This document shows, piece by piece, positions 8,208 to 15,650 of a stretch of DNA of 32,327 nt. Within the stretch, counting starts at the first letter, position 1, and each line of letters starts with the position of its first letter. This stretch comes from WQUF01 sp031549885 (GTDB lineage Bacteria > Bacillota > Clostridia > Clostridiales > Clostridiaceae), in NCBI GenBank assembly GCA_031549885.1, contig JAVBPD010000024.1:1-32327 (forward strand), read 5' to 3'. The notes under the pieces are model-generated. The model saw only the letters and a list, made by a program, of their open reading frames with translations, made no database searches and was not told the origin of the DNA. The position numbers were made by a program, and so were the translations under genes.

Positions 8208-9332
8208 TTATTTAATATTTTGCACTGCAAATCCATCTTCACAAAAACCCCAAGCGCCACTGCACCCTCTCCCATTTTCTTCTCCAATAAGATTTTGAAT
8301 ATACCCTACTAAAAGGCATATAGGAGTAAACTGTGTTAATGGCATGTTGATTTCATATTTTGATTTAGGGACCTTTATATAATTTGCAGAAAATCCAAAA
8401 TCTTCTTCACCACCATCGGTTATTATAAAAAGTGGTCTACCAAGCTTTATCATATAGGATATAACATCTTTATTGCGACTATGCGCTGGATTTGTTGTAT
8501 TTGCAATAAATATAGTTCCAATTTGTTCATATTGACGCTGGAAACAATTTAAATGCAGCCATTCCTCAGTATTTATATGCATAGAGTATTTTCCTAAAGC
8601 TTCCAAAACTTTTGCATGTCCAAACCAAGCTGTTCCATAATCAAACCCTGCTCCAACAAACTCAAATGCTTCTTTATCTTCCCACTTATAAGCTATTTCT
8701 AAAACATTTTTATCCATATCAGGCAATATTTTTTCTAAAAGGTCTCCTTGCTTTAACATATCAAGCCTTATGCTCATGCTTTCATCAGCAGTATTTACAC
8801 CTTTTACTTCTCCAATGCGAATTGCAATTAATAAAAGTGCCATAACTGAAACCATATATGACCTTGTTCCGGGAGCCATTTCAAATTTAGGAATATCAAG
8901 TTCAAGAACTTTATCAGAATTTACTCCTAGTTTAGAGCTTTTGTTTTTTGTAATTGCAAGTGTAAACGCTCCTTTTTCTTTAGCCCTTTTTACTGCATTT
9001 GCCGTTTGTGCTACATTTCCTGAATTGCTAATTGAGATAACAAGAGGATTAAATGGCGCAAATCCTAATTGCTTTTCATGGTAAAAATGAGATAATTCTA
9101 TGGCAGAAACAATTTCTGTGGGTATATTTGTTAACATTTCAAATGCATGTTTTGTTGCTAAGCAAGCTGCATATGAATCCCCACATCCTACCAGTATTAT
9201 TCGCTGTATAGAAAAGATTTCCTGAGTTGAAAGAATTGTCCTAACTTTTGGCTCTAAATACTGGTATTGATCTTTAATTAAATCTGGAATGCTAAATACT
9301 TGATTCCTTAATGGATTGTCATGAAAAGCCAA
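8208..9332 (-). CDS. SIS-domain sugar-phosphate isomerase/deglycase-like protein
   Basis: This 374-residue protein has two SIS domains, as in the isomerase half of glucosamine-6-phosphate synthase and in FrlB/GfrF-type deglycases. The first (about 40-180) shows GCGDSYAA at 49-56 and the phosphate-binding SISNSGN near 101-107. The second (about 220-350) shows the NTEEWLHL stretch, which parallels the catalytic AEEFxHG region of the family. There is no glutaminase domain. FrlB-like members split sugar-6-phosphate adducts of amines, so a deglycase or aldose-ketose isomerase acting on the product of the pathway is plausible. Translation should start at TTG 9332: GAGGTG lies 7 bases upstream, an in-frame TGA sits two codons upstream, and the nearer ATG at 9339 is out of frame. 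It is the first gene of the operon. Confidence 0.85.
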   Translation of the reverse strand: MAFHDNPLRNQVFSIPDLIKDQYQYLEPKVRTILSTQEIFSIQRIILVGCGDSYAACLATKHAFEMLTNIPTEIVSAIELSHFYHEKQLGFAPFNPLVISISNSGNVAQTANAVKRAKEKGAFTLAITKNKSSKLGVNSDKVLELDIPKFEMAPGTRSYMVSVMALLLIAIRIGEVKGVNTADESMSIRLDMLKQGDLLEKILPDMDKNVLEIAYKWEDKEAFEFVGAGFDYGTAWFGHAKVLEALGKYSMHINTEEWLHLNCFQRQYEQIGTIFIANTTNPAHSRNKDVISYMIKLGRPLFIITDGGEEDFGFSANYIKVPKSKYEINMPLTQFTPICLLVGYIQNLIGEENGRGCSGAWGFCEDGFAVQNIK

Positions 9333-9403
9333 TCTTCATCACCTCTTATTAATTTATTTTCTTCAATACAAATATTGTTAAACTAATTAGTTATCAACTT
9401 ATA

Positions 9404-9415
9404 TATACTAGTATA
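9404..9415. promoter_or_regulatory. Palindromic operator candidate TATACTAGTATA
   Basis: A perfect 12-bp palindrome lies about where transcription from the operon promoter at 9422-9450 would begin. Its TAGT...TATACAT core recurs on the regulator side (9487-9499). GntR-family dimers bind short palindromes of this size, so it is a likely repression site for the adjacent regulator. Confidence 0.6.
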
Positions 9416-9421
9416 CATGTA

Positions 9422-9450
9422 ATTCTAACATAGAGTTTTTTATATGTCAA
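9422..9450 (-). promoter_or_regulatory. Promoter of the SIS-YjbQ-ABC-hydrolase operon
   Basis: On the minus strand, TTGACA (9450-9445) is separated by exactly 17 bases from TAGAAT (9427-9422), a near-consensus sigma-A promoter. The expected start is around 9415, leaving a leader of about 80 bases that contains the palindrome at 9404-9415. Confidence 0.7.
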
Positions 9451-9461
9451 TAACGCTGTAG

Positions 9462-9490
9462 TTGACATTATTATTTATTTATACTATAGT
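9462..9490 (+). promoter_or_regulatory. Promoter of the GntR-type regulator gene
   Basis: TTGACA (9462-9467) and TATAGT (9485-9490) are 17 bases apart. The -10 hexamer overlaps the left arm of an inverted repeat (9488-9520), which points to autoregulation. Confidence 0.65.
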
Positions 9491-9520
9491 TGTATACATA
9501 TCAATACAATATATACAACT
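9488..9520. promoter_or_regulatory. Inverted repeat AGTTGTATA, operator candidate
   Basis: AGTTGTATA (9488-9496) and TATACAACT (9512-9520) are exact inverse copies separated by 15 bases. They span the -10 box and start region of the regulator promoter. The half-site resembles the arm of the palindrome at 9404-9415, so both are probably read by the same protein. Confidence 0.6.
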
Positions 9521-9544
9521 TGTATGTTATAAGGGGTTTTAAAT

Positions 9545-10288
9545 TTGGAAAAAGAAAGAAATTTAATAGATAAGAACTCGCTCATACCTATATATCATCA
9601 AATTTCAACTATACTTAAAGAAAGAATAGAAAAGCATGAATGGGGTATTAATGATAAATTCCCATCTGAAAGCGAATTATCAGAACAATTTAATGTAAGT
9701 AGATTGACAATAAGACGAGCACTTAACGAATTAATTCACCATGGGCTTATAAAGAGTTTCCGTGGGTTAGGATCATATGTACAAAAAATACCTGAACCAA
9801 TAATTCATGATTTTAGCTTACCATCAATACTTTACTCTAAACTTGGTAAAAAAGGTATAATGCTTAAAGCTCAAATAATAGAGCTTAGATATCAAGAACC
9901 TGTTATACATATAAATGAATCGCTAAAAATAGATAATTCTGAAAAACTTGTGTATATATACAGAGTTTTTTTGCTAGATGATAAAGCAATAGCGTTAAAT
10001 CAATCTTGGTTACCAAGCAAATTAGTAGATGGCTTAGTTGAAGGCGGGCTAATAGATAATCATTTAAGCTTTACATTATCAAATGTGTATAACCTTAAGC
10101 CTGTACACATAGAAAACACATTATCAGCTGCAAAAGGCAATGCAAAGGAAATAGCTTTATTAGATATTTCCTTTGATACACCGCTTATAATTGTATCTAG
10201 CATATCTTATTTGCCTAACGATATTCCTTTGGAATACTCAAAAACTGCTTGGATAGGAGATAGAGTAAATTTTCATTTTAGCATGTAG
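9545..10288 (+). CDS. GntR-family transcriptional regulator (HutC/UTRA type)
   Basis: This 247-residue protein joins a winged-helix DNA-binding domain (about residues 11-78, with the typical PSESELSEQFNVSRLTIRRAL recognition region and the wing GLGSYV) to a UTRA ligand-binding domain (about 95-240). UTRA regulators of the HutC/FrlR type sense small metabolites, often sugar phosphates, and release DNA when bound. Translation starts at TTG 9545 with AAGGGG about 8 bases upstream; no better ATG exists nearby. It is divergent from the hydrolase/ABC operon, with a 212-base region holding both promoters and two operator candidates, so it is very likely the operon's repressor and its own. The inducer is probably the pathway's phosphorylated intermediate, which is inference. 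Confidence 0.92.
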   Translation: MEKERNLIDKNSLIPIYHQISTILKERIEKHEWGINDKFPSESELSEQFNVSRLTIRRALNELIHHGLIKSFRGLGSYVQKIPEPIIHDFSLPSILYSKLGKKGIMLKAQIIELRYQEPVIHINESLKIDNSEKLVYIYRVFLLDDKAIALNQSWLPSKLVDGLVEGGLIDNHLSFTLSNVYNLKPVHIENTLSAAKGNAKEIALLDISFDTPLIIVSSISYLPNDIPLEYSKTAWIGDRVNFHFSM

Positions 10289-10304
10289 CAAAATTTAAAC
10301 ATTT

Positions 10305-10333
10305 AAAAAACACCTTTTATTAAGGTGTTTTTT
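10305..10333. terminator. Bidirectional rho-independent terminator
   Basis: A-run, CACCTT, a 5-base loop, AAGGTG and a T-run form a 12-bp stem (10305-10316 with 10322-10333). It lies between the convergent regulator and Fic genes and has U-tracts in both directions. Confidence 0.88.
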
Positions 10334-10339
10334 AAAATA

Positions 10340-10981
10340 TCAATGATTTAATTCTAGCTTTTTTATCCATGTTTTTATGGTCTGCTTTTTAAAAAATTCA
10401 TATAGATCATCAAGCTCTTCATATTCATCATATTTTTGCAGAGCACTGTAATACTCTCTGCAATCTTCTTCATAAACAATGAGCGGTGGATGATCATGTA
10501 TCATAAGAAAATAATTAAGCAGCATTCTACCAACAAGTCCATTGCCATCAGCGAAAGGATGTATGTATTCAAACATGGCATAAAGATATGTTCCAATTTT
10601 CAGCACATCACCTTTATTTCCATATTCGTTAACTTCCTTAATCAAGTTATATAGTTCATATTCAAATTCATTATAGTGATACTCACCATAAGCATCACTT
10701 GCCATAGCACTATGGATTTTTTTCACAAGTTTAATAGATATTGGTTCCTTTAATATGATTTTATCTTTTAAAAAATCATAGCATATTTTTTGGTTCTGCT
10801 GCTCAAACAGTGCTTTCTGGTGGCCAGTAATTGTATCATAATGCATAACTTCATGGTTCTGGATTTTACAAGAATGATGCGCAAACAAAATGCGGAAGCT
10901 GTCAAGGTATTTATCCAAATCAGCAGTTGTGTTTACTTTATATGATCTCCAAAGTTCTACAGCTTCATTATATTGCTCCAA
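10340..10981 (-). CDS. Fic-domain protein with altered motif residues
   Basis: This 213-residue protein carries a Fic domain. The core motif is HPFADGNGLVGR (141-152), where most active AMP-transferases have HPFx(D/E)GNGRxxR. The catalytic His141 and the second Arg (152) are kept, but the first Arg is Leu149. An inhibitory-helix-like stretch precedes the core at about 37-42 (SCKIQN); in class II Fic proteins this reads (S/T)xxxE(G/N), so the inhibitory Glu appears to be Gln41. Fic enzymes normally transfer AMP from ATP to a hydroxyl on a target protein. With both the phosphate-binding Arg and the self-inhibitory Glu changed, activity may differ from the usual, or be lost. No antitoxin partner is visible next door. 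It has its own terminator at its 3' side and no obvious link to the lspA gene upstream. Confidence 0.85.
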   Translation of the reverse strand: MEQYNEAVELWRSYKVNTTADLDKYLDSFRILFAHHSCKIQNHEVMHYDTITGHQKALFEQQNQKICYDFLKDKIILKEPISIKLVKKIHSAMASDAYGEYHYNEFEYELYNLIKEVNEYGNKGDVLKIGTYLYAMFEYIHPFADGNGLVGRMLLNYFLMIHDHPPLIVYEEDCREYYSALQKYDEYEELDDLYEFFKKQTIKTWIKKLELNH

Positions 10982-11083
10982 ACAAATTCATCCTCCCTTT
11001 TAGTTCCATTATATCATAGCCATAAAAGTTATATATAATATAAAAAGAAGTTAAAATATTAACTAAGTTTTAAGCTTTATAAC

Positions 11084-11584
11084 TTAAAAAAGAGATTTTT
11101 CTTTACCAAAAACAAGTTCTGATATGAGAGAAATAGTTCCTAATGTTATACAAATATCAGCCACATTAAAAATTGCAAATTCAACAAAGCTAAATGAAAA
11201 CATATCCCTAACATATCCTATAAAAATTTGATCAATTAAATTTCCAAAAGCCCCTGCTAATATAAAGCTTAAACTTATTTTTAAAAATAAACTTATTCTA
11301 TTATCATATTTTATTAACACAAATATTATAGCAGTTGCCATGATTATCCTTACAATAAGCAAAAACACTATGCTATTTGAAAACATTCCAAAGGCAGCGC
11401 CTGTATTTTTCACAAATGTAAGATCTATAAATCCAGGAATAAACCCTATAACTTCTCCTTGTGAAATATGGTTTTCAACTTGAAATTTTACTAATTGGTC
11501 TATTATTATCATTATAAAAACTATTAAAAATTCAATTAATAAAACATTTATGGTTCTATTTTTAAAGAAACTTTTTTGAGTCAT
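11084..11584 (-). CDS. lspA: Lipoprotein signal peptidase (signal peptidase II)
   Basis: This is the membrane aspartyl protease that removes signal peptides from prolipoproteins after lipidation, such as the sugar-binding lipoprotein encoded at 6379-7767. Four membrane helices are visible. The two catalytic aspartates lie in NLIDQ (D118) and NVADICI (D143), and the conserved VKNTGAAFG block is present at about 58-66. Of the candidate starts, ATG 11584 gives the best spacing to AAGGGG (about 11 bases). The GTG at 11596 lies within the ribosome binding site and would add four residues. The length (166) is typical. It follows a hairpin after the uracil-DNA glycosylase gene. Confidence 0.93.
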   Translation of the reverse strand: MTQKSFFKNRTINVLLIEFLIVFIMIIIDQLVKFQVENHISQGEVIGFIPGFIDLTFVKNTGAAFGMFSNSIVFLLIVRIIMATAIIFVLIKYDNRISLFLKISLSFILAGAFGNLIDQIFIGYVRDMFSFSFVEFAIFNVADICITLGTISLISELVFGKEKSLF

Positions 11585-11615
11585 AAAGATCATCACCCCT
11601 TAAAATATTATTTTA

Positions 11616-11637
11616 AGCTCACAACAATGTGTGAGCT
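11616..11637 (-). terminator. Hairpin between the ung and lspA genes
   Basis: AGCTCACA (11616-11623) pairs with TGTGAGCT (11630-11637) around a 6-base loop. On the minus strand it is followed by an AT-rich TTAAAATAATATTTT tail, so it may end or attenuate transcription from the glycosylase gene before lspA. Confidence 0.55.
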
Positions 11638-11648
11638 GTTAAGTTTTT

Positions 11649-12323
11649 TTATATATTTTGAATTTGCCAATCAATAGGCTCTTTATTTAAACCCTTTAAG
11701 ATTTCATTTGTTTTGCTAAAATGCTTGCATCCAAAAAATCCAGCGTTTGCAGATAAAGGACTTGGATGCACAGTTGTGAGAATATGATGGTTTTTATTTG
11801 TTATTATTTTTATCTTTTCTTTAGCATTATTTCCCCAAAGTAAAAATACAATTGGATCTTCTCTATCGTTTAAAATTTCAATTATCCTATTAGTAAAATT
11901 CTCCCATCCTTTACCTTTATGAGAATTAGGGCTTCCCTCCCTTACAGTTAAAACTGTATTTAAGAGCATAACTCCTTGTTTAGCCCAATTAACTAAGTAA
12001 CCATTATTTGGTATAAATAAACCTAAATCATCTTTTAATTCCTTATACATATTTAAAAGAGAGGGAGGAGTTTTCACACCTGGTTTAACTGAAAAAGACA
12101 AACCATGAGCTTGATTAGGCCCATGATAAGGATCTTGACCTAAAAGCACAACCTTTACTTCTTCATAAGGAGTATATTTTAATGCATTAAATATATCGTC
12201 TTTAACAGGATATATTGTCCTAGCATTATACTCGCTTGCTAAAAAAGAGCTTAACTTAATGTAATAATCCTTTTTAAATTCATCCTTTAATAATTCATTC
12301 CAAGAATTTCCTAAGTTTATCAT
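11649..12323 (-). CDS. ung: Uracil-DNA glycosylase, family 1
   Basis: The protein removes uracil from DNA as the first step of base-excision repair in the cytoplasm. It has the family-1 water-activating motif GQDPYHGPNQAHGLSFS with Asp64 and His67, the Asn-containing LLNTVLTV strand, and the HPSPLSA minor-groove loop with His186. The length, 224, is normal. It lies 14 bases behind the tRNA methyltransferase gene, probably in one operon with it and the M50 gene. Confidence 0.96.
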   Translation of the reverse strand: MINLGNSWNELLKDEFKKDYYIKLSSFLASEYNARTIYPVKDDIFNALKYTPYEEVKVVLLGQDPYHGPNQAHGLSFSVKPGVKTPPSLLNMYKELKDDLGLFIPNNGYLVNWAKQGVMLLNTVLTVREGSPNSHKGKGWENFTNRIIEILNDREDPIVFLLWGNNAKEKIKIITNKNHHILTTVHPSPLSANAGFFGCKHFSKTNEILKGLNKEPIDWQIQNI

Positions 12324-12337
12324 TTTGACCCCTGCCT

Positions 12338-12973
12338 TTATTTAATTTTTGCAATTAAAAACATTATCTTCATTCCTAATTTTGAAAACTTTTCTTCATA
12401 TTCTGTTACAATATTTTCATGAAAATTCTCATTGTGAAGATCATAAGTTGCATATTCTATTTTAAATCTACTTTGGGTAAAATAATCATGTGAATCACAA
12501 AATAGCTCTTTGTCATCAGTTTTAAACCATATTTCACTATCCTTCTTTAAAAAACCTCTATACTTTTCTAAAAAATTTTTATTTGTAAGTCTCCTTTTTT
12601 TATGCCTCTCTTTAGGCCATGGGTTGCAAAAATTAATGTAAATCCTATCTACTTCATTTTCATCAAATATTTCTTCTACAAAAGAAATTTGAAAAGGTAC
12701 TATTCTAGCATTTAATGCATTAAATTCATTTAATTTCCTAAGGGCATTTATTAAAACCTCATCTTTATTATCAATACCTATAAAATTAATATTTTGGTTC
12801 TTTAGTGAAATATCCTTTAAAAATCTTCCATTTCCACAGCCTAATTCAAGATAAATTGGATTATCATTTTGAAATTCATCCTTCCAGTTCCCTTTAGATT
12901 CCCTTGGATTTGTGATAACAAGAGGGCTTTTTTCCATTTCAGGTCTTGCGTACCACTTTTTTCTAAGCCTCAT
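12338..12973 (-). CDS. trmB: tRNA (guanine-N7-)-methyltransferase
   Basis: This enzyme makes m7G46 in tRNA using S-adenosylmethionine. The SAM-binding motif I is ELGCGNG at 43-49, followed by the GIDNK strand end. The family hallmark PWPKERHKKRR lies at 118-128; the residues just before it read NFCN rather than the usual NFPD or NFSD, a change the family may tolerate. Length is 211 residues, typical for TrmB. Its start overlaps the stop of the M50 protease gene by four bases, so the two are translationally coupled. Confidence 0.94.
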   Translation of the reverse strand: MRLRKKWYARPEMEKSPLVITNPRESKGNWKDEFQNDNPIYLELGCGNGRFLKDISLKNQNINFIGIDNKDEVLINALRKLNEFNALNARIVPFQISFVEEIFDENEVDRIYINFCNPWPKERHKKRRLTNKNFLEKYRGFLKKDSEIWFKTDDKELFCDSHDYFTQSRFKIEYATYDLHNENFHENIVTEYEEKFSKLGMKIMFLIAKIK

Positions 12974-13653
12974 AGTACAATACCTAATATAGCTCTTCCA
13001 AAATTGCTAATTAAATTATAAACAAACATAACAGGAATTGAAAGAAGCCTTGAATTAAAATAAAAAACTGCAATTATTATTAAAAAGCTTATCCTACTTA
13101 TTTTATACGCATTAGCATTTAAAATAATTGATATTTTTCTAGGTAACAGGGAAACTAAAACATGGAATCCATCAAATGGTGGCAGAGGTATCATATTAAA
13201 CACACACATTAAACAATTATAATAACAAGCCATATTTAACATATCATAAATAACTAGTGCCACATTGTCAGAAACATGAAATTTACTTGTATAAATAATG
13301 AATAAGGTAATTATAATCATAAACAAAAAAGCCAAAACTAAATTAGTAAGTGGCCCTGCTACCGCAATTAATCCCTCATCCCTTTTAGGTTTTTTTAGCT
13401 TTGAAGGATTAAAATGCACAGGTTTAGCCCACCCAAATCCTAATATAACAAGAAAAAGAAGCCCGATTAAATCTACATGTTTTACAGGGTTTAGAGTAAT
13501 TCTCCCCTCATACACTGGTGTATCATCACCTAAAAGATATGCCACCTTTGCATGCGCATATTCATGGAATGTAAAACCTAAAATTAATCCAGGCAACATC
13601 ATGCACTTAGAATATATTTCTTGATTGCTCGCAATTTGTTGCAAAAAACTCAT
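12970..13653 (-). CDS. Site-2-protease-like M50 zinc metalloprotease
   Basis: This 227-residue polytopic membrane protein belongs to the small single-domain M50 group (YwhC-like rhomboid-independent S2P homologues). The zinc-binding HEYAH (30-34) lies in the first hydrophobic helix, and the third ligand region, NMIPLPPFDGFHV, carries Asp161. About five to six helices are visible and there is no PDZ domain. Such proteases cut within membranes, often to release a regulator, but the substrate of this small form is generally unknown. The gene heads the M50-trmB-ung operon, with TGAGGAGGAAT before the ATG. Confidence 0.92.
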   Translation of the reverse strand: MSFLQQIASNQEIYSKCMMLPGLILGFTFHEYAHAKVAYLLGDDTPVYEGRITLNPVKHVDLIGLLFLVILGFGWAKPVHFNPSKLKKPKRDEGLIAVAGPLTNLVLAFLFMIIITLFIIYTSKFHVSDNVALVIYDMLNMACYYNCLMCVFNMIPLPPFDGFHVLVSLLPRKISIILNANAYKISRISFLIIIAVFYFNSRLLSIPVMFVYNLISNFGRAILGIVL

Positions 13654-13729
13654 TTATTCCTCCTCAAAAATGTTCATAATTTATAATATTAAAATTGAAA
13701 ATATATTATTGTAATTTATTATATTTTAT

Positions 13730-13747
13730 CTACAATATTTATTGTAG
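13730..13747. promoter_or_regulatory. Small inverted repeat in divergent region
   Basis: CTACAAT (13730-13736) and ATTGTAG (13741-13747) are perfect inverse copies 4 bases apart. They lie between the divergent M50 protease and TPR genes, 27 bases before the TPR start. It could be an operator or a small leader hairpin; no regulator is assigned. Confidence 0.35.
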
Positions 13748-13773
13748 TATATGTTTTCTCTGGAGGCAATCTT

Positions 13774-15483
13774 ATGTTAAGAAATAAAACAAAGACCATT
13801 ATAGCTTTAATCACATTAATAATTTTATCTACATATGGATTTCTTTATTTTAACGGTATATGGAAAATTAATTTTCAAACTAAAGACCATCAAATTGAAA
13901 CCATTATTTCTTCTGCTTTATCATCTACCATGTCTAATAGCTTTGAAGATTCTATTTCAATTTTAAATGATGGACTTAAAAAATTTCCAGACAATAAAAA
14001 AATAATTGAAATGAAAATATTTAACTATTATATAATGGATAAAATACAAAATGCAAATAATCTATGCAAAGATTTAGTTAAAATGGATCTTGATACCTAT
14101 GATAAAGAATTTATTTTAAAATACTCCATATTTACAAAAAATGAAACTTTTAGAAAAAAATATACAGATGAGCTTGAAATTTCACAGGATAAAACTCAAA
14201 ATACTTATTATTTATTAGGCTTGTCTTATCTTGAAGCTAATAATATAGAAAAAATGAATGCCTCATTTAAAATGGGTTATGATAATAGTAAATATTTAGA
14301 TAAATACAACTCTAAGTATTTTTTAGAAAATAAAAATTTTAATAATATTTATAAATTTTTGAGCGATGAGTGGAATACAAATGGATTTACAGTAGATATG
14401 TTTTTTAACACTAAATCCTTAGCTAATGATGATTTTGTAAATTACATGGAAAAAAAATTAAAGGAAGATTCAAGCGATTTCAATAAAATAATACTTGGAA
14501 CTTTATATTATGAAAAAGAAAAATATTCTGATGCAATGGAATTAGTAGAAAATTTGCAGTCTTTAGATAACAATATTTCATATGAGTTACTATTATCAAG
14601 CCTTTATGATAAACAAGATAATCCTGATAAAGCGCAGAAAATAAAAGGTGAAATAATAGCTATAAATTATCAAAATCCTTTTATACACTATATTTTAGCA
14701 AAAGATGCTATTATTAATAAAAATTATGGAAAAGCTATAAATGAAGGAATAGACTCTTTAGATCTTGAAAGCAATTGTTTAAATGTGTACTTTGACATTT
14801 TTTACAATTATTATCATGACAGAAATGACACTGCAAATGAAAAAACGAGCCTTTTAGAATCATTGTTCTATGACCCATTTAATGCAGAAATATATAATTT
14901 ACTTGGTATGCAATATTTTAACGAAAAGAACTTTATAAAAAGCATAGGATATTTCAAATATGCTTGTAATTTAAATAATAAAGTTGCAACTTATTTTTCA
15001 AATCTTGCAAAATCCTATAGCCAAATTGGAGATACAAATAGTGCAATTGCTTCTTTAGAAACTTCATTAAGGCTTGAAGAAAATGATTCAGAATTAAATG
15101 ATTTAAGCTTTGAATACATTAAAAATCATGATTTTAACAAGGCATTTAGCACGCTGTCAAAACTTTATACAAAAAATCCTTTTGATGAAGTTCTAAAATA
15201 TAAAATAGCAGTTACAAACTGTTATTTAAAAAAATATAATGAAGCATTAGCTTTTTTTAATGAAATAAAAAGTCCTATTGCTGATTCTGCCTATTATAAA
15301 AACAATTTAATAGCAGCAAAATATTTTTTAGGTGAACTTGGAAAACATGAAACAATTGATGAAATGAATTTGCTGTTAAATTCTGGTATTAAAGAAGACT
15401 TAAAAAATGCTCTAATTAAAAATATTGAATCGATAAATTCATCAAAAGATGTTATATCCCTGACGTTCTTCTTTAATTATTAA
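13774..15483 (+). CDS. Membrane-anchored TPR-repeat protein
   Basis: This 569-residue protein has an N-terminal signal anchor (hydrophobic residues about 8-26 after KTKT) and then a long alpha-helical region. TPR-like repeats are clearest toward the C-terminal half: GTLYYEKEKYSDAMELVENL, LGMQYFNEKNFIKSIGYFKYA, LAKSYSQIGDTNSAIASLETS and a following helix pair. Such proteins scaffold assemblies at the cell surface or membrane; no catalytic motif is seen. The start ATG has TGGAGG 8 bases upstream. The neighbours give no hint of partner, because the gene is divergent from M50-trmB-ung and separated from the LacI-type gene by a regulator promoter. Very AT-rich, Lys/Asn-rich composition fits the rest of the window. 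Confidence 0.75.
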   Translation: MLRNKTKTIIALITLIILSTYGFLYFNGIWKINFQTKDHQIETIISSALSSTMSNSFEDSISILNDGLKKFPDNKKIIEMKIFNYYIMDKIQNANNLCKDLVKMDLDTYDKEFILKYSIFTKNETFRKKYTDELEISQDKTQNTYYLLGLSYLEANNIEKMNASFKMGYDNSKYLDKYNSKYFLENKNFNNIYKFLSDEWNTNGFTVDMFFNTKSLANDDFVNYMEKKLKEDSSDFNKIILGTLYYEKEKYSDAMELVENLQSLDNNISYELLLSSLYDKQDNPDKAQKIKGEIIAINYQNPFIHYILAKDAIINKNYGKAINEGIDSLDLESNCLNVYFDIFYNYYHDRNDTANEKTSLLESLFYDPFNAEIYNLLGMQYFNEKNFIKSIGYFKYACNLNNKVATYFSNLAKSYSQIGDTNSAIASLETSLRLEENDSELNDLSFEYIKNHDFNKAFSTLSKLYTKNPFDEVLKYKIAVTNCYLKKYNEALAFFNEIKSPIADSAYYKNNLIAAKYFLGELGKHETIDEMNLLLNSGIKEDLKNALIKNIESINSSKDVISLTFFFNY

Positions 15484-15575
15484 CTGTTTTTTATAATATT
15501 AACATGTGATTTATCACAATATATGCTGTTTTTTTTAACAAATTAATTAAACTTTTTTTTTAGAGTGTAACTTTA

Positions 15576-15606
15576 TTGACAATACTAAACTATTTAATAT
15601 AGTATT
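15576..15606 (+). promoter_or_regulatory. Promoter with embedded operator of the LacI-type gene
   Basis: TTGACA (15576-15581) is followed after 18 bases by TAGTAT (15600-15605). The arms AATACTA (15581-15587) and TAGTATT (15600-15606) are exact inverse repeats reaching from the -35 to the -10 box. A protein bound there would block polymerase, which suggests autoregulation. Confidence 0.55.
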
Positions 15607-15650
15607 ATATATAAATGTAAAAAAATTTTTCAAGATGTGGAGTGATCATT

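Noticed and set aside
11064..11086. TAAGTT...AACTTA hairpin at the lspA stop codon as a terminator
   Set aside because: Only six AU-rich pairs with a long loop; too weak to call.
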